Both the position numbers and the translations under genes were made by a program. The notes under the pieces are model-generated. The model was given only the letters and a program-made list of their open reading frames with translations, had not been told where the DNA came from and did not search any database. A stretch of DNA of 64,000 nucleotides, from positions 62,001 through 126,000 of the forward strand of contig JAFQHV010000041.1 of the NCBI GenBank assembly GCA_017397835.1, in the 5' to 3' direction. Positions 33,691 through 41,879 of the stretch are shown here, in pieces. Within the stretch, counting starts at the first letter, position 1; each line of letters begins with the position of its first letter. This stretch comes from Oscillospiraceae bacterium (GTDB lineage Bacteria; Bacillota; Clostridia; Oscillospirales; Oscillospiraceae).

Positions 33691-34854
33691 TCAATCGGCC
33701 ACGACTTCGCCGCGGAAGATGACCTGCTGCAGCTTGAAGTCGGCATCCAGCAGAACGAAGTTGGCCTGCTTTCCGGGAACGATGGAGCCAACCTCCTTGT
33801 CCACGCCGATGGCGCGGGCGGGGGTGGTGGAAGTCATGCGGAACAGGTCGGACACAGAGGCGCCGGTGTGCTTCATAAAGTTCACGAAGGCCAGGTCCAT
33901 GGTCAGGCGGGAGCCGGACAGCTCCTCCATCTCGTTGTAGTTCAGGTCGATGGTGCTGCGGAAGTGGTCCGCGGGGTAGTCGGCGGGGTCGTAATTGCAG
34001 ATGGTGCTGTCGGTGATGATGGCGATGCGGTCGGGACCGGCAATCTTGAACGCCAGCAGCATATCCGTAGGCTTGACGTGAACGCCGCGGCTGTCCGGGA
34101 TGATCTCATAGGTCAGCTCGGAACAAACCAGGCAGGAGGCGGCCATGCTCTCCTGAATGGTTCCGGTGTGCTTCCAGGAATCATTGCCGTGGCAACAGCC
34201 CATAGCGTCGTATAGGTGGGTGGTGATGGTGGCACCCTTGTCCACTGCGGTGCGCACCTGAGCCGGGGAGGCGTTGGAGTGGCCGATGGCGGTGGTGATA
34301 CCCTTTTCACGCAGGAAGTCACCGAAGGAGCCGTCCACGTCCATCTCGGGAGCGTACATCCACTGGCCGATCTTGCCCCGGGTAGCCTCATACAGGGGCA
34401 GATACTCGGCGGGGTTGGGGCCGGGCCGGGCAAAGGCCTTGCTGTTGGCACCGCGCTGGGGGTTGATGAAGGGGCCCTCAAAGGCCACGGCGTACACGTT
34501 GGGCAGCAGGCCGGCGTCGATCTTCTCCTGCACGTTTTTGGTCTTTTCCAGCAGGGAGTCGGGGGTCTGTCCGTAGCTCATGGTGGCCACCATGGTGGTG
34601 GTGCCGTGGCGCAGGTGGTGGCGGGCGGTCTGCTCGGGGCCGGTCTCCCAGCGCCACTTGCCGCCGTCGCCGTGGATGTGGATGTCCACGAAGCCGGGAC
34701 CGACCCACATACCCTTGGCGTCCAGCACCTGAGCGCCGGCAGGAACCTCCACATTCTTGCCCGCGGCAAGGATTCGGCCATGTTCGTACAGGATGGTGGC
34801 GTTATCCACCACGCCGCCGGGCAGAACCGCTTTTGCATTGATAATTGCGTTCAT
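33691..34854 (-). CDS. NagA-like amidohydrolase, copy A
   Basis: A 387-residue amidohydrolase with the metal motif VDIHIHGDGG (His59, His61), FEGPFINPQRGAN, GHSNASPAQ, THLYDAMGCCHGN and ITDST. It is NagA-like but has an unusual long segment after the HxH motif (KWRWETGPEQTA) and CHGND replacing the usual H-R-x-P-G region, so it may deacetylate something other than GlcNAc-6-phosphate. It is twinned with the upstream gene. Confidence 0.8.
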   Translation of the reverse strand: MNAIINAKAVLPGGVVDNATILYEHGRILAAGKNVEVPAGAQVLDAKGMWVGPGFVDIHIHGDGGKWRWETGPEQTARHHLRHGTTTMVATMSYGQTPDSLLEKTKNVQEKIDAGLLPNVYAVAFEGPFINPQRGANSKAFARPGPNPAEYLPLYEATRGKIGQWMYAPEMDVDGSFGDFLREKGITTAIGHSNASPAQVRTAVDKGATITTHLYDAMGCCHGNDSWKHTGTIQESMAASCLVCSELTYEIIPDSRGVHVKPTDMLLAFKIAGPDRIAIITDSTICNYDPADYPADHFRSTIDLNYNEMEELSGSRLTMDLAFVNFMKHTGASVSDLFRMTSTTPARAIGVDKEVGSIVPGKQANFVLLDADFKLQQVIFRGEVVAD

Positions 34855-34886
34855 ATGTAACTCCTCCTTCAAAGAAGTCTGTTTGA

Positions 34887-36050
34887 TCACCGGGCAACAA
34901 GGTCACCCCGGAAGATGACCTGCTGCAATTTGAAGTCTTCGTCCAGCAGGACGAAGTTGGCCCACTTGCCGGGGACGATGGAGCCAACCTCCTTATCCGC
35001 GCCGATGGCCCGGGCGGGGGTGGTGGCCGCCATGCGGAAGGTGTCGGACACGGAGGCCCCGGTGTGCTTCATAAAGTTCACAAAGGCCAGATCCATGGTC
35101 AGGCGGGAGCCGCACAGCTGCCCGCGCTCGTTATAGTTCAAATCCACCGTGCTGCGAAGGTCGTCGGCCGGATAGTCGGCGGGGTCATAGTTACAGGTGG
35201 TGCTGTCGGTAATGATGGCAATGCGGTCGGGACCGCCCACGATGTAGGCCAGGCGCATATCCGTTGGCTTGACGTGAACGCCGCGGCTGTCGGGAATGAT
35301 CTCATAGGTCAGTTCCGGGCAGACCAGACAGGAGGCGGCCACGCTCTCCTGAATGGTGCCGGTGTATTTCCAGGAGTCATTGCCGTGGCAGCAGCCCATG
35401 GCGTCAAACAGATGGGTGGTAATGGCGGCACCCCGGTCCACGGCACCGCGCACCTGGGCAGGAGAGGCATTGGTGTGACCGATGGCGGCGGGGATATTCT
35501 TTTCCCGCAGAAAGTCACCGAAGCTGCCGTCCACGTCCATCTCGGGAGCATACATCCACTGGCCGATCTTGCCGTGGGTCGCCTCATACAGAGCAAGGTA
35601 CTCGTCAGCCTCGGGGCCGGAGCGGGGCGCCGCGTCACTGTTGGCGCCGCGTTTGGGGTTGATGAAGGGCCCCTCAAAGGCCACGGCGTACACGTTGGGC
35701 AGCAGGCCTTTGTCAATTTTTTCCTGTATATTCTTGGTCCGGGCCAGCAGCTCTTCCGGAGTCCACCAATAAGCAATGGTGGCCACCATGGTGGTGGTGC
35801 CGTGACGCAGATGGTGGGGGGCGACCATTTCAGGCTTTTCCTCCCAGCACCAATCGCCACCGTCACCGTGAACGTGGATGTCCACAAAGCCGGGGCCGAC
35901 CCACATACCCTTGGCATCCAGAACCTCGGTACCGGCGGGAATCTCCAGATCCTTGCCCACGGCAACGATCCGGCCATTCTCGTGCAGAATGGCGGCATTG
36001 TCCAGCACGCCGCCGGGCAGAACCGCTTTTGCATTGATAATCGCGTTCAT
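34887..36050 (-). CDS. NagA-like amidohydrolase, copy B
   Basis: A 387-residue paralogue of copy A with the same start MNAIINAKAVLPGG and metal motif DIHVHGDGG. Variation is concentrated after the HxH motif (DWCWEEKPEMVA) and near residues 125-150. The upstream GGAGGAG and the ATG at 36050 are well placed. It follows the regulator gene by 26 bp and is the first enzyme of the cluster. Confidence 0.8.
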   Translation of the reverse strand: MNAIINAKAVLPGGVLDNAAILHENGRIVAVGKDLEIPAGTEVLDAKGMWVGPGFVDIHVHGDGGDWCWEEKPEMVAPHHLRHGTTTMVATIAYWWTPEELLARTKNIQEKIDKGLLPNVYAVAFEGPFINPKRGANSDAAPRSGPEADEYLALYEATHGKIGQWMYAPEMDVDGSFGDFLREKNIPAAIGHTNASPAQVRGAVDRGAAITTHLFDAMGCCHGNDSWKYTGTIQESVAASCLVCPELTYEIIPDSRGVHVKPTDMRLAYIVGGPDRIAIITDSTTCNYDPADYPADDLRSTVDLNYNERGQLCGSRLTMDLAFVNFMKHTGASVSDTFRMAATTPARAIGADKEVGSIVPGKWANFVLLDEDFKLQQVIFRGDLVAR

Positions 36051-36076
36051 AGGAACTCCTCCTTTGAAGAAGTCAG

Positions 36077-36958
36077 TTACCCGCCATCCGACAGATCAAG
36101 TCGGTCGATCCCTTTTTTCTTCTGCTCCTTGCGGTAGGCCTGGGGCGGGATACCGAAATGGGCGGCAAAGGCCCGGTAAAACGAAGTATCCGCCGAATAG
36201 CCGCACAGGGTGGCCACCTTGTGGCAGGGAAAATCGGTAACGCGCAGGATCCAAGCGGCGTAGTCCATCTTGGCCAGGTGCAGCTTTTCCCGGAAGCTCA
36301 TACCGTAGTACTGCCAAATGATGCGGTTGAGCTTGTGGCGGGAGATATTCAGCTGACGGGCCAGGTCCGCTTCCGTCCCCAGGGCGTTGGGCCACGGCGA
36401 GAAAAACTGGTCGATCCCAATAAGCAGCGCCTGCTTGGGCGTGCGGGACGTATCAACATCGGGCACCTCTTCCGGCTCCGCCTGACGCAGGATGTCCACC
36501 ATCAGCTGGGTCAGTTTCGCCCGTACCATGTCGGCGTAATAAGGGACTCTGTCGTCTAATTCCCCATTCAGGCTGCGGCACAGATCGACCGATTCCCCGG
36601 AAAGATGAAAGCTTCTGCCGCTGAGCCGCTGCAGCTGCCGATCCAAAAAACCGCCGGGCACGACATCCAGCATGAATGAGCATCGCTCCACGTCCTCCGT
36701 GGCGTTGCAGGGCGCATGGTACTGCCCCTTGCGCACCACGAAAGCATCACCGGGCGACAAATCATACCGGTCGCCTTCCACGTCCAGTCCACAGCTGCCG
36801 GACAAAATAATGTGCACCTCGTCCCGGATGTTGCTGTGCCGACGGGAGTCCCAGCCACGGCAGCAAAACCCGCGGGGCGTGTAGCGGATAAAGGTGAAGC
36901 TCTCGCCGGACAGGGACAACGTCAAAGATGCGATTTGACTTCTATATACGTCGCCCAT
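36077..36958 (-). CDS. AraC-family regulator leading the three-pair cluster
   Basis: A 293-residue protein with a cupin-type N-terminal domain (RDEVHIILSGSCGLDV, LSPGDAFVVRKGQYHAP) and two C-terminal helix-turn-helix motifs (QLNISRHKLNRIIWQYY and KVATLCGYSADTSFYRAF). GGGGAGGT precedes the ATG at 36958. It is transcribed with, not away from, the genes it probably controls, so it may also regulate itself. The inducer is unknown. Confidence 0.85.
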   Translation of the reverse strand: MGDVYRSQIASLTLSLSGESFTFIRYTPRGFCCRGWDSRRHSNIRDEVHIILSGSCGLDVEGDRYDLSPGDAFVVRKGQYHAPCNATEDVERCSFMLDVVPGGFLDRQLQRLSGRSFHLSGESVDLCRSLNGELDDRVPYYADMVRAKLTQLMVDILRQAEPEEVPDVDTSRTPKQALLIGIDQFFSPWPNALGTEADLARQLNISRHKLNRIIWQYYGMSFREKLHLAKMDYAAWILRVTDFPCHKVATLCGYSADTSFYRAFAAHFGIPPQAYRKEQKKKGIDRLDLSDGG

Positions 36959-37028
36959 ACCGCACCTCCCCTTTTGTGTGTCCACCGAAACGCGGAGTCT
37001 CACACCCTGTACGCATCATTCCAAGATA

Positions 37029-37057
37029 AGTATAGCCCTTTATCCTTTCATTTTCAA
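37029..37057 (-). promoter_or_regulatory. Promoter of the AraC-led cluster
   Basis: Minus-strand TTGAAA and TATACT with a 17-bp spacer about 70 bp before the regulator ATG. Confidence 0.6.
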
Positions 37058-37123
37058 CTGTCATTTTGGAGCAATAAAAAATTTTTTCGCTCAAAACTCC
37101 TGTCCCGGACGGGTTTTTCCCTA

Positions 37124-37152
37124 TTGTGAAATGGCTGCGAATGTGATAAACT
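37124..37152 (+). promoter_or_regulatory. Promoter of the EF-Tu-like gene
   Basis: TTGTGA and TAAACT with a 17-bp spacer, 60 bp before the ATG. Confidence 0.5.
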
Positions 37153-37212
37153 TATAAGAGTGCATTCACCTGCTTCACCCATCCGGTCAAGCAGTAAAAG
37201 GAGTTTTGAATT

Positions 37213-37995
37213 ATGAGCGAACCCTACCGCCCCTTTGTGGCCTTGGTGGATATGCTTTCCGGCAATGTCGACGGGAAAGAGGCCTTGATCCGCACCGTCC
37301 GCAGCGGGGTCAGCACCGCCCCCTTCCGCGCCGGCGCGTACAGTCTGCAGTCGCTGGTCGCGGCTCTGGAGTCCGGCGACACGCCTATCGACGGCGCAGT
37401 TCTGTTTGCCGACGGCGATTTTTTCTACTCGAACGTTGATGCCGAGGTCATCTTCGTGGACTTTTTGGACCAGATCATCGCCCTGGGCCTGCACCGGCTC
37501 GTCATCGTCTGCGATGGGGAGTCCTGGGACGAAAACATCTGCAGTTCCGGCACCGAAACGGAGGACTATCTGGCCCTGCACGGTTTCCCCATGGAACAGT
37601 TCGCTCTCGAAGCCTGTCCCGTCAGCGATTTTTACCAGCAGGGCGACAAACACCTGCCCGGCATGAAACGCGCGGTGGAAGCCATCAACCGCGTCATCCT
37701 CGCCCCCGCCATCAAGGACGCGGCGTTCCGTATGCCCATCCAGCAGGTCTTTTCTGTGAAGGAACTGGGCGTGGTGGCTGTCGGCGTGGTGGAAAAGGGC
37801 AGCCTGCAGCCCGGCGACCGGGTGGAGATCCTGGGCGACGGCAAGCGGCTGGAGGCCGAAGTGGCCGCGCTGGAAATGTTCCGCAGAACGGTCAGCTATG
37901 TGGAGGCCGGGGACGACGTGGGCGTGTTCCTGCGCGGTGTCAGCGCAGACGAGCTTGCCCGCGGCATGGTCATGACCGCCGCCAACGCAGACTGA
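37213..37995 (+). CDS. EF-Tu-like protein with degenerate GTPase domain and no domain 3
   Basis: A 260-residue protein whose last 90 residues (from about 170) are a clear EF-Tu domain 2: FRMPIQQVFSVKELGVVAVG, VEKGSLQPGD, LEMFRR, EAGDDVGVFLRG. The first 165 residues follow the EF-Tu G domain in order but lost its motifs: GHVDHGKT is GNVDGKEA, the DxxG switch region is gone and NKCD is CDGES. Domain 3 is missing. It should not bind GTP and might bind aminoacyl-tRNA ends or a ribosomal partner. The clear AAAGGAG site and steady codon use argue for a working gene. It probably once preceded ychF directly. Confidence 0.7.
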   Translation: MSEPYRPFVALVDMLSGNVDGKEALIRTVRSGVSTAPFRAGAYSLQSLVAALESGDTPIDGAVLFADGDFFYSNVDAEVIFVDFLDQIIALGLHRLVIVCDGESWDENICSSGTETEDYLALHGFPMEQFALEACPVSDFYQQGDKHLPGMKRAVEAINRVILAPAIKDAAFRMPIQQVFSVKELGVVAVGVVEKGSLQPGDRVEILGDGKRLEAEVAALEMFRRTVSYVEAGDDVGVFLRGVSADELARGMVMTAANAD

Positions 37996-38021
37996 CACAA
38001 CACGTAAGGAGAGCAGAAAGA

Positions 38022-38050
38022 TATGAAACTTGGTATCGAGAGCCGATACC
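38022..38050 (+). other. Left attachment site of the integrated element
   Basis: ATATGAAACTTGGTATCG follows a good ribosome site (TAAGGAG) here and matches the beginning of ychF at 46468-46485 except at two bases. The shared GGTATCG (38032-38038) is mirrored by CGATACC at 38044-38050, giving an inverted repeat of the size bound by tyrosine recombinases. The frame from the ATG ends after about 25 codons, so this is the displaced 5' end of ychF. Confidence 0.75.
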
Positions 38051-38162
38051 CCTATTTCATAAGTTTCTGTAATGCTATGGAGAGCCATAAATCCCCATAG
38101 AGACAGATTTTTCGATGGTTTGCATCACATGAAACACCATGCAAATCCATGCACCTCAATGT

Positions 38163-38260
38163 CGAAATGGTGTAAAAATGGTGTAGTAGGAAAACAACAA
38201 ATTTAGAAAAGAGCCTGTGCAACACAAAGCCCTCGGAGTAAATTCTCCGAGGGCTTTTTT
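38163..38260 (+). repeat. About 97-bp direct repeat with integrase tail and terminator, copy 1
   Basis: Begins CGAAATGGTGTAAAAATGG, identical to the last bases of the intact integrase gene around 46394-46414, and ends in a CCCTCGGAG hairpin. It matches 39437-39531 with scattered changes. Confidence 0.8.
38228..38260 (+). terminator. Terminator at the element left end
   Basis: Stem AGCCCTCGGAG/CTCCGAGGGCT followed by six T; it insulates the element from host transcription. Confidence 0.85.
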
Positions 38261-38358
38261 GCGTATTTGATTTTGCAGAATTATCTAGACCGTTCGGTTT
38301 GCTATTTTATTCAAAGGAAATCTATGGTATATTATAAATTAAGTGGAGGTGATTGAAA

Positions 38359-39360
38359 ATGAACAAAAGAGAACAGGCGCTAGCTACTTGTGAGAACGTA
38401 TTATCAGGGATTGAATGTGATACAATTACGGTATCTTCAGCCTTGTTACAGTGTTTAAGAATTGCACGGTTGATAGGAGATATTGACGCTGTCGAATGGC
38501 TCCAATATGAGTATGGTGGTTATCCATTAACAAAAAGCGGTCATATAGAAAATCATGCATGGAGCGTTGGAAAAAGGCATGGCAGAGGCTATATTGATAA
38601 CAAGGAAGAGTATATCTTTACAGAATTAGCTTCTGAATTGGAGTCAAAAATTCAAGGTGAAAAATCCGCAATCTGTAGTTTTACTACGCAAGGAACATCT
38701 GTTTCTGGTGACTATGCGGTAATTGCAACCAATAATTTAACGAGCACTATTACTAAATCGATCTCGACCTTGCTGGAACGAATTGCTCGTAACGAGAAGC
38801 GACTGGCTATTTTAAAATCAGCGTATTATGATTATGCTCTAAAAAAGAGTATTGAGTTAGCTTTTTCAAATGTTGCAAAAGATATTTTTGATGATTACCG
38901 CAGCAGAGTTGATGAGCATTTCAGTGGATTGTCTACACAAACACTGATGAAATTGCAAGCAATTGAAGATAAGGTAAATTCGGGAAATCCCGAAATGTAC
39001 TCGCAGGCGCTTACAAGTTGTAGAAGATTGTTTGAAAATACGGCTGTTGAATTGTTTGCGAAATATTTTCCGGATTATTCAGAAAAACTATATAAAACAA
39101 AATCGGGGAAAGAAATCGATATTTCAGGAGATCATTATATTAACAAGCTATCTGCTGTAATTGAAAAACTACAGGACAAGAACCCGGCTAAATCCTTGGT
39201 GGGCTCCAGTATATTGTATACATTAGACTGGATTGAAAATTTAAATAGCCTTCAGTGCAAAGGTGTACATTCGGAAATAACAAAGCAGGAAGCTGAAGCG
39301 TGTATTATTCATACTTATATTTGTTTAGGGGATATTTTGCAGTTGCAAGAGAATAGTTGA
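38359..39360 (+). CDS. AbiTii-domain candidate phage-defence protein
   Basis: A 333-residue soluble protein. Residues 25-60 (SALLQCLRIARLIGDIDAVEWLQYEYGGYP) match the AbiTii domain found in abortive-infection proteins. The middle is helical with a coiled-coil-like run (LLERIARNEKRLAIL). The last 130 residues are all-helical and end with a GVHSEITKQEAEACIIHTY stretch resembling HEPN-type RNase or toxin domains. It would act in the cytoplasm on infection. GGAGGTGA lies six bases before the ATG. It is very AT-rich compared with the host and is held between two integrase-tail repeats, so it is cargo. The defence role is inferred. Confidence 0.65.
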   Translation: MNKREQALATCENVLSGIECDTITVSSALLQCLRIARLIGDIDAVEWLQYEYGGYPLTKSGHIENHAWSVGKRHGRGYIDNKEEYIFTELASELESKIQGEKSAICSFTTQGTSVSGDYAVIATNNLTSTITKSISTLLERIARNEKRLAILKSAYYDYALKKSIELAFSNVAKDIFDDYRSRVDEHFSGLSTQTLMKLQAIEDKVNSGNPEMYSQALTSCRRLFENTAVELFAKYFPDYSEKLYKTKSGKEIDISGDHYINKLSAVIEKLQDKNPAKSLVGSSILYTLDWIENLNSLQCKGVHSEITKQEAEACIIHTYICLGDILQLQENS

Positions 39361-39362
39361 CG

Positions 39363-39454
39363 ATGGGCAGGTATGTTCATGTGACAGACGATTCCATGGC
39401 GGATGCCATACGGCAGTATGAAAAAGCCAATTTGCTCGAAACGGTGCAAAAATG
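39363..39454 (+). pseudogene. 3' remnant of a tyrosine integrase gene
   Basis: The sequence is very close to the last 95 bases of the intact integrase (46321-46414), including the codons around the catalytic tyrosine (RYVHVTDDSM) and the C-terminus. It starts abruptly three bases after the AbiTii stop codon. It is the end of an earlier element at the same site. Confidence 0.85.
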
Positions 39455-39531
39455 ACGTAGTAGAAAACGACAAATCAAAAAAAGAACCTGTGCAACATAA
39501 AGCCCTCGGAGTTAATTCTCCGAGGGCTTTT
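39437..39531 (+). repeat. Direct repeat with integrase tail and terminator, copy 2
   Basis: Counterpart of 38163-38260; together the two bracket a 1.2-kb cassette carrying only the AbiTii-type gene. Confidence 0.8.
39501..39530 (+). terminator. Terminator after the AbiTii-type cassette
   Basis: Stem AGCCCTCGGAG/CTCCGAGGGCT followed by TTTTCTTTTT. Confidence 0.85.
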
Positions 39532-39599
39532 CTTTTTCAAATATATGCTTTGAACCTGCTCCTTGTAGGGTTATGACCGAAAAAGCAGAAGTAGTATTT

Positions 39600-39830
39600 T
39601 TACATATCATCAATCTTCTTGCTATCTGGAAGTATCTCCATAATTTGTGAAATATCACATTCAAAAATCTGACATAAGGCATCTAACGTGTTGGTTGAAA
39701 CAGATTGATCTGTTAGTAATCGCTCCAGTGTTTTGCCACCGATATTATATTGATTGCACCTAAAGCGGAGGTAGTAAGTACTAGTACCACGCTCTTTTAT
39801 TAACTCTCTGAACGGGCGAAAAGAAACCAT
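39600..39830 (-). CDS. XRE-type repressor-like DNA-binding protein
   Basis: A 76-residue protein built of a single Cro/CI-type helix-turn-helix: FRELIKERGTSTYYLR, a recognition region KTLERLLTDQSVSTNTLDAL and the final helix IFECDISQIMEIL. This is the compact form common on Firmicutes mobile elements. The ATG at 39830 is chosen since an AGG site precedes it; an ATG at 39851 has none. It is divergent from the next gene and probably represses element genes. Confidence 0.75.
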   Translation of the reverse strand: MVSFRPFRELIKERGTSTYYLRFRCNQYNIGGKTLERLLTDQSVSTNTLDALCQIFECDISQIMEILPDSKKIDDM

Positions 39831-39923
39831 AATCGTCCTACCTCTTGACATTTTTATTCATTATCTCATATAATAATTGCACAAAGGTATGTATAATATT
39901 TGTCATATCAAGGAGGCAAGGAT

Positions 39924-40468
39924 ATGAGCAAAGATGCTTCGAAAATTAATCCGGAGAATCTACAATCTGTGCGTTTGAATTACGAAAATGTTTAAAAAAA
40001 GAACAAGAGGAATTACACAAATTACTTGCGAATCTAAGTGAGATCAAACTCGAAGCAAAAAAGGAAAACGGAGTTAAGACACCGCAAAATGACAGGCGAG
40101 ATTATTATTGGATTGTGGCTAAAACAGGCGGCAAAGAATACTGGCTGACACTTTTTTACAATGAAGTGGACGAGAAGAGTGGCAATATCCATACACAACT
40201 TGGTCGGATACAATTTTGGAAGAACATTCAAGGTAAAACACCAAATGGTTTTATCAATTACCGAATATCTGGAAGAACGAGTCTAGACGAAAGACAATCT
40301 GTATTTTCCAGTAATAAAGTATGGTTTCTCATTATAGAAAATAGCAGTCAACCTCAAAACAAGCCTACATATATTGGCACAGAGGAATATTGTTCTCAGA
40401 CCGTAGTGGACAGTTTTTTGGAATTTATACGGCAAGACATGGAGGATTCAAAATGCAAAAAAAATTAA
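39924..40468 (+). pseudogene. Frameshifted element gene (unrecognised product)
   Basis: An ATG at 39924 with AAGGAGG upstream starts a frame that stops after 23 codons at 39995. From about 39972 a second frame stays open to 40468 with no start of its own until a poor GTG at 40115. It encodes a charged helical stretch (LRKCLKKEQEELHKLLANL) and a domain beginning DYYWIVAKTGGKEYW. Adding one T to the run at 39973-39975 would join the frames into a protein of about 181 residues. It is either a real mutation or a sequencing slip. Family unknown. Confidence 0.65.
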
Positions 40469-41064
40469 ATTTTAGGCTAATTGTGTTAGCCTGCTGCATA
40501 TTGTGTTGCGCACTTACAGGATGCAAAAAAAATACTGGTGAAAATGCGGAGCCGCTTTCTGAATTGAAAAGTGGAACCGTTGTAGAACAGGAAGAGGAAC
40601 CAATCGTTTCTGATGAAGTGGACAAGCAGGAGGATACTTCCGCTGTGACTGAGCCGCCGTCTATGGTTGAACAGAAGCCGCAGGAGGAACCGGAGCCTGT
40701 TTCCGATCCTGTTCCAGAGGTTGACGCAGAACCTGAGCCGCAGGCAACACCGGAACCGGAGAGTGCGCCTGTTACTGAACCTGTGATACAACCGGAACCG
40801 GAGCAGGAACAGAGTTCCGATTCTACGCCAGAGGTTGAATTGAACACGCCGGAAGACCCGACAGAACCGCCTCCGGCAAGTGATGGGTTTGTTGACACTA
40901 ATGCCCCTGACTTTGACCCCTACAATAGAGAAGGATATGTTTACGTTCCAGGTTTCGGTTATGTGGAAATTGAAGAAGATTCTGGATTCGTAGATGATGG
41001 ATATTCTCAGGGCGGCAAAGATTTTTGGGAAATAATTGAAAATGGAAATAAGGTAGGATATTGA
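40453..41064 (+). CDS. Element-encoded lipoprotein with Glu-Pro-rich stalk
   Basis: A 203-residue protein with a signal peptide ending in the lipobox ALTGC (Cys23), so it should be lipid-anchored outside. Residues 35-150 are a long acidic Pro/Glu/Thr-rich stalk with repeated EPEP and PVTEP units, followed by a short C-terminal domain rich in Gly, Tyr and Asp (YVYVPGFGYVEIEEDSGFVDD). GGAGG lies eight bases before the ATG, which overlaps the end of the previous frame. Possibly a surface-exposed exclusion or adhesion protein; no family is recognised. Confidence 0.7.
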   Translation: MQKKLNFRLIVLACCILCCALTGCKKNTGENAEPLSELKSGTVVEQEEEPIVSDEVDKQEDTSAVTEPPSMVEQKPQEEPEPVSDPVPEVDAEPEPQATPEPESAPVTEPVIQPEPEQEQSSDSTPEVELNTPEDPTEPPPASDGFVDTNAPDFDPYNREGYVYVPGFGYVEIEEDSGFVDDGYSQGGKDFWEIIENGNKVGY

Positions 41065-41076
41065 TGTAAATAACGG

Positions 41077-41115
41077 AAACGCTGCTTGTGGGTTACCCCT
41101 AAAGCAGCGTTTTTT
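41077..41115 (+). terminator. Terminator after the lipoprotein gene
   Basis: Stem AAACGCTGCTT/AAGCAGCGTTT with T-run. Confidence 0.8.
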
Positions 41116-41256
41116 ATTGCTATCTTATAACTAATAGACCGAGCATTAAAACTTTTATGATTTTATATGCAAACTGTAATTCAGTAAAATACACGCAATT
41201 AAGAAATTTGTGGTATAAGTAAAGTAGCATACTAAATTGGAAGGAGCGAATGAAAG

Positions 41257-41718
41257 ATGAACACAAGAGAATATGCCATTAAAGAATTTGAAGAAGCCTA
41301 CGCGGTGTCCCAAGCTGTACAGAAACCTTTTGGTGAAGCTGTTTTAGAGGTGATGAAACTTAAGGGGTTGGAAGGCCCATCCGCATTTTCCAAACATACT
41401 GGATTAAACCGTGATATCTATTATACTATGCAAAAACCAGATAAGAATATTGAACTTAACATGATAATCTCCATTTGTATAGGCTTTCAATTGGACACCG
41501 TTTCTACAAATTTGCTGTTGCACTCAGCGGGATTCGGATTTAACATGAGCAACCGAATTCATCGGGCCTACTTGTATCTTATCGAATATTATAAGGGACA
41601 TGACATTAGCGAATGCAATAAAATACTTGAATATTTAGATGTGCCCCCGTTCAAACGCCTTGGTTCCTCAGAACGAGGCCCATATAAACCTCGAGAAAAA
41701 AGAATAAGTAAAAAATAA
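41257..41718 (+). CDS. Element-encoded helix-turn-helix regulator
   Basis: A 153-residue protein with a central HTH of XRE type: FGEAVLEVMKLKGLEGPSAFSKHTGLNRDIYYTMQKPD, then LNMIISICIGFQLDT, which is the usual follow-up helix. An N-terminal helix of 25 residues and a basic tail (KPREKRISKK) complete it. AAGGAG precedes the start. It lies upstream of the mobilisation and replication genes and may control them. An inverted repeat (AGGTACTG...CAGTACCT, 41727-41764) lies just downstream. Confidence 0.7.
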   Translation: MNTREYAIKEFEEAYAVSQAVQKPFGEAVLEVMKLKGLEGPSAFSKHTGLNRDIYYTMQKPDKNIELNMIISICIGFQLDTVSTNLLLHSAGFGFNMSNRIHRAYLYLIEYYKGHDISECNKILEYLDVPPFKRLGSSERGPYKPREKRISKK

Positions 41719-41879
41719 GCAAAAATAGGTACTGTATGTTTGGGGAGCCGAATATGCAGTACCTTTGTATTTGGCCGAAATTTTGTTATCCTTTTAGTTT
41801 TTGTTATATTCGGGTCAAGCAAACCATCTGGCGGCCGACAGATTTTTTGCTTAAATTTAATTTTTGGAGGCTCTTAACT

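Larger units (their letters stand above)
38051..38358 (+). other. Left-end spacer of the element
   Basis: No gene is seen. It contains the tail of a former integrase gene (38163-38186) followed by a terminator, and an AT-rich stretch (38260-38350) that should hold the promoter of the AbiTii-type gene (TATATTATAA near 38329). Confidence 0.6.
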
